From the NCBI RefSeq assembly GCF_001653235.2, contig NW_019154053.1:62001-126000 (forward strand): a DNA stretch of 64,000 nt, read 5' to 3'. Positions 10,340-21,596 of the stretch are shown here, one piece after another. Position 1 is the first letter of the stretch. Each line of letters opens with the position of its first letter. A program made the position numbers and the translations under genes. This DNA is from Pochonia chlamydosporia 170 (Eukaryota; Ascomycota; Sordariomycetes; Hypocreales; Clavicipitaceae). The notes under the pieces were generated by a model that saw only the letters and a list, made by a program, of their open reading frames with translations, was not told the origin of the DNA and searched no databases.

Positions 10340-13300
10340 ATGAAGATGACAACAGCCCAGGAACTGCAGACACGACTTCGGGAGACGGAGTCCGTGGACG
10401 GGAACATTTCAGACGCAGTGTCGAGTCAAGAGCAAAGGAGGAAAAGACCACGTCGTGATGATACTCGGACGCTAGCTGTCAACGCTACGAAGCGAAAGTT
10501 GGAACGTACGGACTACACCGTGGGCTGGATCTGCGCCATAGGCACGGAGCATGTTGCCGCGCAGGCATTTCTCGACGAAGAGCACGAAGACCCAGAAGAT
10601 GTACCCGGCAATGACGATAACGATTATACCTTGGGCAGAGTTGGGAAACATAACGTTGTCATTGTTGTCCTACCCGTCGGAGAGTACGGTATAGCCGCTG
10701 CAGCAAGCGTCGCCAAAGATCTGTCACACAGCTTCCCTAACATCAGGACCGGTCTGATGGTCGGCGTTGGTGGCGGTGCGCCAAGCCGAAAGCATGACAT
10801 ACGTCTCGGCGACATTGTGGTCAGCGCTCCTGGTGATGGAAATGGTGGTGTGTTCCAGTACGACTTTGGCAAGACGATACATGGTGGAAGCTTCCACACA
10901 ACGGGCTTTCTCAACCAGCCGCCAGCCTTTCTACGGACTGCGGTGAACGGACTCAAGACCCAGTATGAGAGGAAAGGCCATCAGCTTGAACAGGCAATCA
11001 GCATTGTTCTTGAGAGAAGCCCAAGAATGCAGCACAGGTATGAACGGCCGCCCTCTAGTACTGACAGGCTCTATCAAGCCGAAGTCGTGCATCCTCTAAA
11101 CAATGAAACAAGCTGCGCGACGTGCTGCGGTAATGATCCATTAAAGCTAGTATTGCGACGTGAACGGACTAAACATGAGGACAACCCAACCGTTCATTAT
11201 GGCTTAATTGCCTCGGCGAACCAGCTGATGAAGGACGCCTTACTCCGGGATATGCTCATAGCAGAGAGGGATGTTCTGTGTTTTGAAATGGAATCAGCTG
11301 GGTTGATGAACCAATTTCCTTGTCTCGTAATTCGTGGCATATGCGACTACTCAGATTCACACAAAAACAAGGAGTGGCAGGGGTATGCAGCAATGGCAGC
11401 GGCTGCCTATGCGAAGGATCTTTTATGCAGAATCCCGCCAAACAGCATTAAAGCCGAGAAGAGAATTGGCGATATTCTGAGAGGTTAGTCTCCAGGAGTC
11501 TAGGAATATTATCATATATTAATACATGCAACTACAACAGGCCTCCAAGAACTTGAAGAAGCGCACCTGGGCATCTCGCAGAAGCAGCTTGAGATCCAGG
11601 AAGCCGCAGTCAAGCAGAAACAGTCCGCTGAGCAGGAACAATGTCTTCAATTGTTCCGTCTGACGGACACCAACGAGGACACCACGTACGAGTGGTACAA
11701 GGATCGCGTGGAAGACCGAGTGGAAGGTACCTGCCAGTGGTTTCTCCAGCATCAGCATTTCCAGGAGTGGCTAAAGCAGGATTCGGGTCCACTCCTAGTC
11801 TCCGCGGATCCTGGCTGTGGAAAGTCGGTATTGGCCAAATACTTGGTCGATCAAGACCTACCGCGATCGTCAACCATCTGTTACTTCTTCTTCAAAGAAC
11901 AAGATCAGAACAAGGTCCGCCAGGCACTCTGCGCCCTGCTTCACCAGCTCTTCTCTCAAAAGCCGTCCCTGATTGACCATGCCGTGCCACAATTCCGCAA
12001 GGACGGGCAAGGGCTGATCAACTCTACTCAATCTCTCTGGACTATCCTTGGAAACGCCGTAAAAGATCCCCAGACTGGGCCAGTAATCTTGGTCCTAGAT
12101 GCCCTGGACGAATGTGCCGCGCCAGATTTTGAGAATCTGATGCGGAATGTGAAGAGCCAATGTAGCAGCGACCAGAGCCATGGCAAGCTGAAGTATCTTC
12201 TAACTAGTCGGCCATATGAGAAGATATTGTCACAATTCCGCGACCGCGACCTGTTGTGGGATTTTCCAAATATTCGTATACCAGGAGAAGAGGAGTCGGA
12301 AGCCATCAGCAAAGAGGTCAATCACGTCATCACACACCGGGTCAATCAGCTGTCTGACAAGAAGCGCCTCTCAGATGATATCAGGAGCCATCTGAGGAAA
12401 AGACTACAGGAGACTACCCACCGCACTTATCTTTGGGTATACCTTATGTTCAACTACTTGGAGAATGAAAACTTTAAAAAGACTCGGAAGGGGGTCGAGT
12501 TCATCATTTCAACACTTCCGAGCAGTATCAATGAGGCTTATGAACAAATTCTTAACAGGTCCGAGGCTGAGTATCGCCCGATGGTCCGGAAAACCTTGAG
12601 TATTATCTTGGCAGCGAGTCGGCCGCTAACACTGTCGGAAATGAACATTGCCATGAATATAGACGACAAAGCGCGATCTATTTACGACGTCGACTTAGAG
12701 GACGAAGAGGACTTCAAGTCACGTCTCAGAGCTTGGTGTGGGCTGTTCGTCTCAATCTACCACGGCAGGATTTACTTCCTTCATCAAACTGCTCGTGAGT
12801 TTCTCCTCGCAGATTTGGCATCACCTACAACTATGCCACTGGAGCCATGCTGGCATCGCTCAATTGCCACCCGTCACGCACACACCATTCTTACAGGGGC
12901 CTGCGTGTACTATCTGAACTTCCTTAACTGTGATTTTAGCCTTCCCATAGATCCGAATGAGGAAACCTGCAACTCCGTCAAAAGACATGCCTTCTTAGAT
13001 TATTCGGCCAAAGCTTGGGGGTCTCATTTTCGCGAAGCTGGCATTACTGAGGACGATCCCATTATGCCTTCCGCTTTGAAAATTTGCGACCCCGATTCGA
13101 AGATCTACTCGGTATGGTTTAAAATCTACTGGCAAACCACATATAGGAGAGCTACTGGGGACTTTACAGGTCTTATGTTACCGTCGTACTATGGCCATCA
13201 AGCCGTGGTCAAGCTGCTGCTCGAGGCTGGGGCCGACATCGAGGCCGAGGATAAGTGGGGTCGAACGTCGCTGTCATGGGCAGCCGAGAACGGGCACGAT

Positions 13301-14128
13301 GCTGTCGTGAGGCAGCTGCTCGAGAAGGACGCCAACGTCGAAGCCAAGGACAATTATGATCGGACACCACTTTCATGGGCCGCCGAGAACGGGCACGAGA
13401 CCGTCGTGAGGCTACTGCTCGACGGACTCGCCGATGTCGAGGCCAGGGACGACTATGGTCAGACGCCGCTGTCATGGTCCGCCGAGAATGGAAACGAGGC
13501 TATCGTGAGGCTACTGCTCGAGGAACTCGCCGATGTCGAGGCCAGAGACAACTACGGTCAGACGCCCTTGTTGTGGGCCGCCAAGAAGGGGCACGAGGCC
13601 ATCGTCAAACTGCTTCTCGAGAAGGATGTCGACATCGAGGCCAGGGACTACTACGGTCAGACGCCACTGACGTGGGCCGCCAGGAACGGGCACGGGGCTG
13701 TGGTCGGGCTGCTGCAGAAGGACGCCGACATCGATGCCAAGGACAATTACTATGGTCGGACGCCCCTGTCGTGGGCTGCCTTGAACGGGCACGAGACAGT
13801 GGTGAGCCTCCTCCTCCAGAAGGGCGCCGACGTCGAGGTTAAGAGTAACTCCGGTCAGACGCCGCTGTCATGGGCCGCTGAGAACGGAAACGAGGCCGTC
13901 GTTAGGCTGCTGCTCGAGAAGGGCGCCAATATCGAGGTCAAGGACAACTCTAGTCGGGTGTCGCTATCATGGGCCGCCAAAAAGGGACACGAGGCAGTCG
14001 TGAGGCTCCTGCTCGAGAAGGGTGCCGACGTCGAGGCCAAAGATGACTATGGTCAGACGCCGCTGTCATTGGCCGTCGAGAACTGGCACGATACCATCGT
14101 GAGGCTGCTTCAACGGAGATCTCGATAA
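10340..14128 (+). CDS. NLR receptor, PNP_UDP-NACHT-ankyrin (NLR-2)
   Basis: Two exons, 10340-11483 and 11541-14128, with a 57-nt intron (11484-11540, phase 1), giving 1243 aa. I chose the ATG at 10340; in-frame sequence before it begins only with a non-ATG codon. A basic, possibly nuclear-targeting segment (KRPRRDD) precedes the PNP domain, which keeps GLMVGVGGGAP, FEMESAG and GICDYSD. A coiled, Gln-rich linker spans the intron. The NACHT module has Walker A ADPGCGKS (~residue 470) and Walker [12 protein letters not shown] (~563). About nine or ten ankyrin units occupy ~928-1243. The PNP exon is very close to NLR-1 and the intron is at the same site, while the NACHT module is much more distant. 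Expected role: cytosolic immune or incompatibility receptor. It lies between two large inverted repeats. Confidence 0.9.
13170..14110 (+). repeat. Ankyrin repeat array of NLR-2
   Basis: Roughly 99-bp units encoding [20 protein letters not shown] followed by an ADVEAKDNYGQ-type loop. The helices are near-identical while the loop positions vary. One unit (around 13700) is shortened in its second helix. The bias toward hairpin-tip variation suits a ligand-contact surface. Confidence 0.8.
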
Positions 14129-14486
14129 CGACGAGACCATACTGCGGCCTATCCTCAGAAAATGGTACCTGCATAGCCCCTCACGATCAAGCCGTGTCTC
14201 CAATACCTTGGTCTTAGCTTGCCAGAGAAGCTTTTCCTACCGTGGATTGTTAAGCAAAGCTCTCTTACTAGTGTTATGTCAGGCTATTTTGGTTTGGACC
14301 CGGCGCCCATGGCACAGTCAGAGCAGCATATTGGATTTTTAGTAACTTTGTCAGAGGTGAGTCGAAAGAGCCTAGGCTCAATTAAGGTATACTTTGACTT
14401 CAAGTATACAAAGTGCGGCGCCTGAAGTAGATCATCAAAGTTGCTTTTAGAACTTCACCTTAGTAGTCGCTTGGGGGTCAAGGTGG
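14129..14486. other. 3' flank of NLR-2; no gene recognised
   Basis: No coding signal I can support. The next recognisable sequence is the ankyrin remnant. Confidence 0.35.
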
Positions 14487-14965
14487 ACGATATGGCATCG
14501 CTCCTCTAGCTGCTTCTCAAAAAGGACATGTCGACACTGTAACGGGCTGAGCCCGAAGGTGGCTCGGCTTGCAGTCTCGCCTCCGTCCCGGCCTGCCGGG
14601 CCGGGACCCGCCAACAAGCGAGATGAGCTGCGTCGAGCTGAGGAGCTTAAGAGCTCCAGAGCTCTCCTTTTCTTGTTCTGTTTTCTCTTTCTCATTTAGC
14701 TTTTAGATACTCGTAGTAGTCGCCTAGCCAGTTGTCAATACACTCGCTCGGACCGTTACAGACACCGTGAAGATATTATTAGACAATAAGAGCAGATATC
14801 AATGGTCAGTGCGGAGAGTATGGCAACGCCTTCAGGCTGCGTCTCAAGAAGGACATGTCGAGATCGTGCAAGTACTGCTAAACAAGCGCGGATGCCAGTG
14901 CCCGGTGTGGAGAATGCGGCAACACTATTCCAGCTACCTCCGGTGGGAGACCAGCTAAACGGATG
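14487..14965 (+). pseudogene. Ankyrin-repeat remnant split by an LTR-like insertion
   Basis: Before the insertion the frame reads YGIAPLAASQKGHVDT, and after it VKILLDN, then AASQEGHVEIVQVLL. Removing 14538-14760 and one copy of the 5-bp duplication joins GHVDT to VKILLDN in frame, giving a normal ankyrin helix pair. The repeat type differs from the NLR-2 array, so it comes from another ankyrin protein. Frameshifts follow each conserved piece and no NACHT or PNP part is attached. It is a broken fragment. Confidence 0.65.
14538..14760 (+). mobile_element. Solo LTR-like element with 5-bp target duplication
   Basis: A 223-bp insertion starting TGTAACGG and ending CCGTTACA, flanked by GACAC at 14533-14537 and again at 14761-14765. 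TG..CA ends with a short terminal inversion and a 5-bp duplication are the hallmarks of an LTR, left after recombination between the two LTRs of a retrotransposon. A short palindromic MITE is the alternative. Related sequences occur at 38144-38322 and about 54258-54358. Confidence 0.75.
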
Positions 14966-15599
14966 ATGCTCAACGAGGATAACGCAGATCATGGTTAAGT
15001 CACACGTTAAAAAAATTTATAAAATGAAAATTAATAAACAAAGTTTGGGGCTTGCATCATGTGAAAGAGCAAAATGAATGTCAGCTTAAATGCAATCCTG
15101 AGTCTTTTGCTGTTCGCGAGGCTCCAGCACCATTCGAAGCGTTGCCACTGCAAGTTACCACCGTGTTGAAACTGGACTTCTATGGAGCTACTAAGCGCAT
15201 GGCCAACGCTCACTAAGAAAGCTAAGAAGCCGATCCTTGGCGACTTGAGCCGAATTGTCACATGGTTTCTTCGGGGCAACTGGGCGAAAGGCCAAGAGTT
15301 CTAGCATCATGAATGGGGGCATCTGAGGTGCGAACTGAGCATGTGCATCACGATGATTTGGTAACGGTGGGGCATACTCAATCGTAGGGAGGACATCATG
15401 ACGTACTTTCAAGTCTGAACAATGGCCCCCAACATCACAAGCATCATGGCGTCCAGTAGGGTGGATCACTTGCAGATCCGGCAGTCAACAGAATTGCCCC
15501 GCAATGGCCCAGTAGTCGGCTGGCGTGCTGCTATGTGCTGTAGCATGTGTAGTCGAGTGCCAAGAGGAGTGATTACAACCTCGGGGCCACTTGCTGGGG
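14966..15599. other. No gene recognised
   Basis: Only short frames without similarity. Nothing I can support. Confidence 0.35.
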
Positions 15600-16010
15600 A
15601 AGTTCGGCCAATCACTTTACCGCGCACTTATTGTTAACCAAGAACGGCAACCAGAAGGAAAGCTCAAGAACAACTATAACACTCTTCCTCGAGCAGACAA
15701 GGTAAAGGGATCCGTCAACCACTCACGTCAAGGCGCTTTTAAGCGTGGAGACGAGAAGAAAGTGCGCAGAGCGTTTGTTTGATCATGTTGAGTAGTCTTG
15801 TTAGGTGGAGGAGTCTGGCCAATCAGGCTACCACACACTTTACGTTAGCAACGAAGGGTCAATCAACTACAGTCAAGCTTTCGCAAACAACACCACACGG
15901 TTCCTCAAGCGGACAAGGTAGTGGGATCTATCAGCCACTCACGTCTAGACGCTTTAAGCGTGGCGATGAGTAGAGGACGAGAAGGGAATGCACAACGCTG
16001 TTTGTTCGAT
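15600..16010 (+). repeat. Diverged tandem duplication, about 200 bp x 2
   Basis: Two head-to-tail units, about 15600-15800 and 15811-16010. Each holds GGCCAATCA, then ACAAGGTA, then CACTCACGTC near TTTAAGCGTGG, in the same order and spacing. Differences include several CG-to-CA changes, as repeat-induced point mutation would make. No coding function is seen. Confidence 0.65.
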
Positions 16011-16469
16011 GACAATGAGTGTGTTTAATTTCTTGGCTCCAATGAGACTTCGTCGCAATTTTAATGGACAATAACCATGAGGGAAACTGCTCCCTTTGGG
16101 CTGGGGCGTCGCGAGCCGCCGGTCGAGAGAGGTAGATATGCAGCTGCTGTTCCCCAACACCGCTTCATCAATGTTATTCAAACAAGCACTGAAAACTTGA
16201 TACCAGAAATTATCGCACTGAAAATATGGCTAACCGACACTTCGACATGCCCCTGCTTCCTCTTCGCCCTCTGTGAACAGCAGTGCCTCAGCCGAGAGCC
16301 AATAGCTGCCGTCAAGCTACAGCAACCCCCTGCTGCTTATGTCCATGACAGAGGTCGTGGCCATTATGGACCTGGGCAAGATGGAGGTGAGAGTCGGAAT
16401 CAGCATCGGCGTGAGTGTGGAAGGGCTTATGGCTCAGTTAGTTAATATGGACATGACACAAGCGGCGAC

Positions 16470-16670
16470 AACGACGACGACAATGACTTTGTGCTCGTGC
16501 CAATTCCGCCTGATTCTAATGCGCCAGCGCAGGTTCTGCTCCCCAGCGGCAACTGGCCCATGAGGAAGGGGCATTTCATTCGCGCCGAGGTTGGTGTAAT
16601 TTTGGTCATCGCGCTCGTCGGTTTTGGGGTGTACAAGGGCAAGATAACAACCGGCGCCAGTGGGCCTTAA
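16470..16670 (+). other. Coding-like stretch with a membrane segment
   Basis: One frame reads an Asp/Asn-rich run, then FVLVPIPPDSNAPAQVLLPS, then EVGVILVIALVGFGVY, and stops near 16670. The last part is a plausible transmembrane helix. There is no in-frame ATG directly upstream, so this would need an unseen exon or is a gene remnant. I cannot name it. Confidence 0.25.
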
Positions 16671-18149
16671 TATCTGGTACATATACACGCAGGCTTTTAC
16701 ATGTAGCCGTCATCCTCGATGTTCTGTAAGCTCCTTAGGTGCTGAGTGGGCCTTTGGCTTCTACAGTTTGCATATTACTTTCCAGTTAAATCCCGTTCAC
16801 TCAAGCACCATTGGTTCTCTCGAAAGACTCAAAAGTGCATGAGTTGGTACGTAGTTATTGCACGTTGTGTGGATTGAATCGTATTATGTAGTTAGGTATT
16901 TTGACTTCACGTTTACGCAGCAAGTTCATTCGGTGTTTGCCATATACTATGGCTAGTTCTCTACAAACATCCAGAAGTTCTGTCCACGATAGTTTGTCCC
17001 AATCCAGACGTAGAAGACCGGCATCCGTAAGCTTTCCGTACTTTTCAGGAGGCTCATGTATTCATGCGTGTCCATCATGCTGATCGGCAAATAAACGTAA
17101 CGTCAATTCAGAACTACGTCTTGGGCTTGATTCTAGGCAACCATCGAGAAGGCCGAGAATCCTTATATATCTCATTTTGGACACAAACCAGCCCGTATCT
17201 CGCTGTTACTGGGTGAAATTAGCCATCTTTGTCTAACTGCAGCTTCATTCTCGCCAATAGCGCCTAGTTCATGATTTTGGATTGGGAAGGGTTGATACTC
17301 ATTCGATAATTGCTGCAACGCTGCAATGTCGAGGCGAAGGGTTACTCGGCCGTCATTTCTGTCAGGATGATACCTGGCAATGTGAACTATCGTACGAAAT
17401 GTGTCATTAAAAAGGTTTGATCCCGCCGAAGTCCGTAGTACTGAAATCACATGAGAAATTATGTACCGAACTAGAACCGTTTATCTCGTTTATACGAAAT
17501 GGAAAAAGGCTTAGCATCAATAATATCCTAGGGTGTCGGAGTATCGCGTTCGACAAAACCGATCGTGGCTTGCTTATGCCACCATGATTTGGGCCAGTCA
17601 ATATGGAACTTAGGCTTGTAACTCATTCACAATCAGGAATATTATTCCTGGCTTCACTAGCAAGACTTTTAGGTCTATACTCCAGTTCCTGGGTGTGGCG
17701 GGCCGAAGGGGCGTCCGTGGAGGCGATCTGAGCCTTCACTAAAGCTCCGTCACAACGTACTCCCCCCAAACCACGACATTGCCTTCAAAATGATCGCTAC
17801 TTTCCTTTCAGCTTAGCTGCAAAAATCCATTCGGCCCTCTCAACCTTTAGGTTGCCTGTTAGCATAGTTTTGTATCCTGGGGTGTATCCAGACTGGGATG
17901 CAAGCCCAGTCACTTCATATTTACCGACGTCAATGCGCTTCCGGCTGCATACTATCCCACGGTTCGATGCGAACGAAAGTAAACAAGGTATAAGATGCCC
18001 CAGGCTACCCATAGTTTTAGGGGAGGCAAACATCTCTTGCTGGACACTTCTTCAGCTTCCCAATACACAAATTCGGGGTAGATCCCCAATACCATTGAGA
18101 TAAACCAAGCATACATCCCGCCACGAGTACGCTGGACTGCCTTCCACCG
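16671..18149. other. 5' region of the bZIP gene; no gene recognised
   Basis: About 1.5 kb with only short, unsupported frames. Confidence 0.35.
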
Positions 18150-19024
18150 ATGGAGCGAAGCAACAAGCATACTCCAACGACTCCTAAGGCTTCATCTTGC
18201 TCCGCTGCAAAACAGACTCGAAAGTGGTCCGCAAGTATGGCCAGCCCTGAGAGCAACATAAATACGGTGGCATCAAAGGTCTCCAATGACAGCCCGGGTG
18301 GCTTTTCAAACAACTCGAGCCCAATCACCTCATTATCCAACCGCTCTCCTAGATCTGGTCCTGAGGATGTTGAGTGGGCAGAAGTAACGGACCGGGAAGA
18401 GAGGAGGCGGATCCAGAATAGGATATCACAACGAAGGTTCCGTAAGTGAGGCTCTGTCTGGCGTTTTGGCGCATCTCGTAACCATAGCTGGCTCTAATAT
18501 TCTTAGGCCAAAAAGCGAAGGAGAGGAGAGCGAAAGAAAATCGTGAATTACAGAACCAAAAGCACGCTGGGAATATCTATTGTACCCCGACGGCCACATA
18601 TCTTAACGCCGACCAAGAATTGTCTGGCCTACCATGGGGCAGCTTGAGCATATGTCCTGTGGCCAACAGGGGTCATGTACGCGACACACAGCAAAGCGGT
18701 AGCCTCAACACACATATCGGTGAGCTTCATCAAGTACTGTGTCCTGACGGAACGAGCATAGCCCCTAGTTTTGCACCAGACATGTTCCTTGAGGCCTCCT
18801 GGGATTTTAATCTTCGGACTCTGGATGATGTGGTCGCCCCGGCATCACCCGCCTCGGCGAAAGTAGTTGAAGCTCCAAAGTGGAGTCCCCCACTCGGATC
18901 TGCGTCACCTGGAAACGGCACTGATTCCATCGCCTTACCCCCAGACTGTGAGTACACCTTGCACAGCAACAATATTGCGATAGGTCGTGAGACCGTGCCC
19001 CGTGCCCAAATTGGTATCCCTTAG
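18150..19024 (+). CDS. bZIP-type transcription factor (basic region, weak zipper)
   Basis: Two exons, 18150-18441 and 18507-19024. The 65-nt intron (18442-18506; GTAAGT donor, TTAG acceptor) splits the basic region, and splicing restores NRISQRRFRQKAKERRAKEN, giving 269 aa. The segment matches the fungal bZIP basic region N-x2-AQR-x-FR with Ser in place of Ala, so it should bind DNA in the nucleus. The usual leucine heptads are not evident after it; the chain goes quickly into a HAGNIYC segment. Several fungal bZIPs of this class have very short zippers. The N-terminus is Ser/Thr/Pro-rich and the rest is low in structure. It lies with NLR-2 between the large inverted repeats, but nothing shows it regulates that gene. 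Confidence 0.8.
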
Positions 19025-19907
19025 ATCCTCTCACCCTCTTCTCCTTCATCATACGCAGATTTGACCGCTACAGCACGTGTATGCTACTGGTTCTTGTTCT
19101 CAATCTGATATACTCTTCCAGATATTCCAATATTAAGGAAAGCCTCCGGTGATATGCGGTCGAATATGGATCCATGCGTCCCACAGTAACATTCAATTAC
19201 AATACCTTCAATACCTCTTACCAAACACATGGCTGCGAATAGTATTCCTGGCGTTCTAACAATGCGCCCATCACTGGAAAACGAACCAACGGCATGAGTT
19301 ATTTATTACGTGGTGGAATCGGATGGATTTCGTCAATAGCAGTCTTAAGTTGTGACACTTAGGTTCACGATGTACCCTTTGGTTCACTATCGGTGTCCTA
19401 GATAATTATTGAGATTTAAAATCATGATTCAATTTATTGATATTTGTATCCTCCTGTGATCTTGTGAGAGGAGTTTGACACTACTCTCACTTGCATTGTC
19501 ACGTGCTTTGATGAGGTAGTTTTCGATATTGGGTGTCTGTACATAGCAGAACCAACCCCGGCATTGCTAGGGCTGTTTAAATTTAAAGCTATACATCAGC
19601 TGACAGTCTATCAGTTTGTGCTACTGCAGACTTCGTTGCCGATCTATTACAGTTCATTTCAGTCCAGTGTATCTGCCGTCAATCGGATTCCGAATATTAT
19701 ACGATGAAAAGACTAACCTCGGAATTTTGAGCTAATATCTGTTGACCGCCCAACTGCAGGCCGATACCCTTTGTAACCCTGATGCTCCGACCTCCTGTCC
19801 GCCTGCCCCAGAGTATCCAGAAAAATGCGCCGTATAGCTCTGTGGCTCTGTAACGATCAGTGAAGAGGACGACTCACTTGATTATTGGGTTTACAAGGCT
19901 CCAACGA
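19025..19907. other. 3' flank of the bZIP gene; no gene recognised
   Basis: No coding frame or repeat I can support until the right inverted-repeat arm begins. Confidence 0.35.
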
Positions 19908-20814
19908 ATAGTCCTTCTCACCTATAGTGTAATAACTAAACCGACCTGGCAAGTTGTCTAAGCGCTGGCGTCCTATGACTGGACTGTCAGGACTATTTCG
20001 TCTCTGGCCTTGAGAGGCCTCCGTAAATGTTTACCAAGCTTCGGCAAGTCGAACCGCAATTTTTAGTGGGATGCATTAGGCAAGCCAGTTTTGCGCTGTC
20101 AGACATTGCATTTACTAGTCAAGCGCCTTTGGGAGGGCGTAGTTGGGCCTTACATACATGACGATCTCCGAGTAAGAGCGGGCGTGAACTGATGGGGGGT
20201 TCCCGTGGACTAGTTCCGAACTCTAGGCTTGGCCTTTTGTAAGCCTTTGCATCCAGTAAGACGAGGGTGACATCAGCAGAAAATACGGTTAATGTGACGG
20301 TAGCACTAAGGCTGGTTCTAAACTTTGATTCTATACCCACCCTTAGTACAGTAGCATGGTGTAAGCCATAATATGCAATTATCTATACATTAAATAAAAG
20401 AGAGAGCGGCTGGTGCCTATTTTACGTTATATCCAAAGCTACAATTGTTTACGGCCGACCCTTGCTGCCTGGCCGCATACGTAACGAGACACCAGCCACC
20501 AAAGATAAAGACTATTTAAGGTACTGGGGTGAAAGCGATTTTCACAAATGAGCCATCATGGAAAGACTACCGGTATTGCTGCCACAGAGTTGTTTGCCCA
20601 AGTGGCACGTAGGATTACATCCCCTTCTTACAGAATTATAGTTTCGAGGGCGCATCCTTCGCGCCATTCTGACTGGACAAACACTTGCAATTGTAGGGCT
20701 ATCCTTGTAATCCTATCACACCTGCAATATTTTGCAGGCTACAAATAAGTTACATGGTGGGCAAGATCAAAGTCGATTATCTCATCTATCCGAAATGGAG
20801 TATGGCTTGCCACT
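19908..20814 (-). repeat. Large inverted repeat, right arm
   Basis: Reverse-complement copy of 8169-9138, about 907 bp, with scattered substitutions and the loss of about 60 bp relative to the left arm. The shared frame is at 20119-20340 on the minus strand. The sequences just outside the two arms do not match each other, so I see no target duplication for a single large transposon. Confidence 0.85.
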
Positions 20815-21596
20815 AATTAATGAACGGATCCCTTCGGCCCTGGGAGATATATTAGTCTCTCCATCCCTTATTGTGCTTGCATTCTCCTGTATCTTGATGT
20901 ATAACTCGAGTAGGGCTGTCAAGGTCAAGTGAGCCGCCTTGGCACCAAGGTGTTATTCCATAATCACAATAACCTATTCCGATTCCAGATTAGTGTTAGG
21001 GTCGTCCCTTCCCTAGCGCCGTTTCGTCCAACCTGGATCCGTTTTCTGTATAATGGGGTTAGATATTTGGCGTCCACGATTGGAGCTCAGAGGCGACTCC
21101 TGCCTGGGCTGCTACGTGATTCTTGGCCTAGGTAACCTCTGGACGTAGTAAAGGTAGGTGGGATACTGAGCCTGGGAAGATTGGAGTTCGTGGAACAAAG
21201 TCAAAGCAACCCGAGTGGCAGTCAGAGCGTTTGCCGGCCACAAGATTGCCAATAGTATAGAGGAAATAAAAAGATGCCTTTTGCAACTAGACAAAAGTAC
21301 CTTCATTTAGTGTACCCCGCTCTGAGTTCTGTCTGGTGGTGTCCCTTCAAACCAAACCACACCTTGTGGCAGGAGCCGTGAGGCGCGTCTGAGTGTTCCA
21401 TATCTGCGTATGTACCTGTCGAGATTATTAGGCGGCGCCAGCTACTGTAGTTGTCCAGATTGCTGATTCCCAACCCACAAAGCTGCTGAATTCATCTACA
21501 GTCGCAGCATTTCGAAGGCCAGAGAATACAACCAATGCTGCAGAAGCACGGGAGATGGGATGAAATGCAATACACGCACACTCTGGCTAGAGTAAT
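20815..21596. other. 5' region of NLR-3; no gene recognised
   Basis: Presumed promoter and leader of NLR-3. Only short frames without similarity. Confidence 0.4.

Noticed and set aside
8169..20814. The inverted-repeat segment as one intact large DNA transposon
   Set aside because: No transposase inside and the outer flanks (8161-8168, 20815-20822) do not form a duplication.
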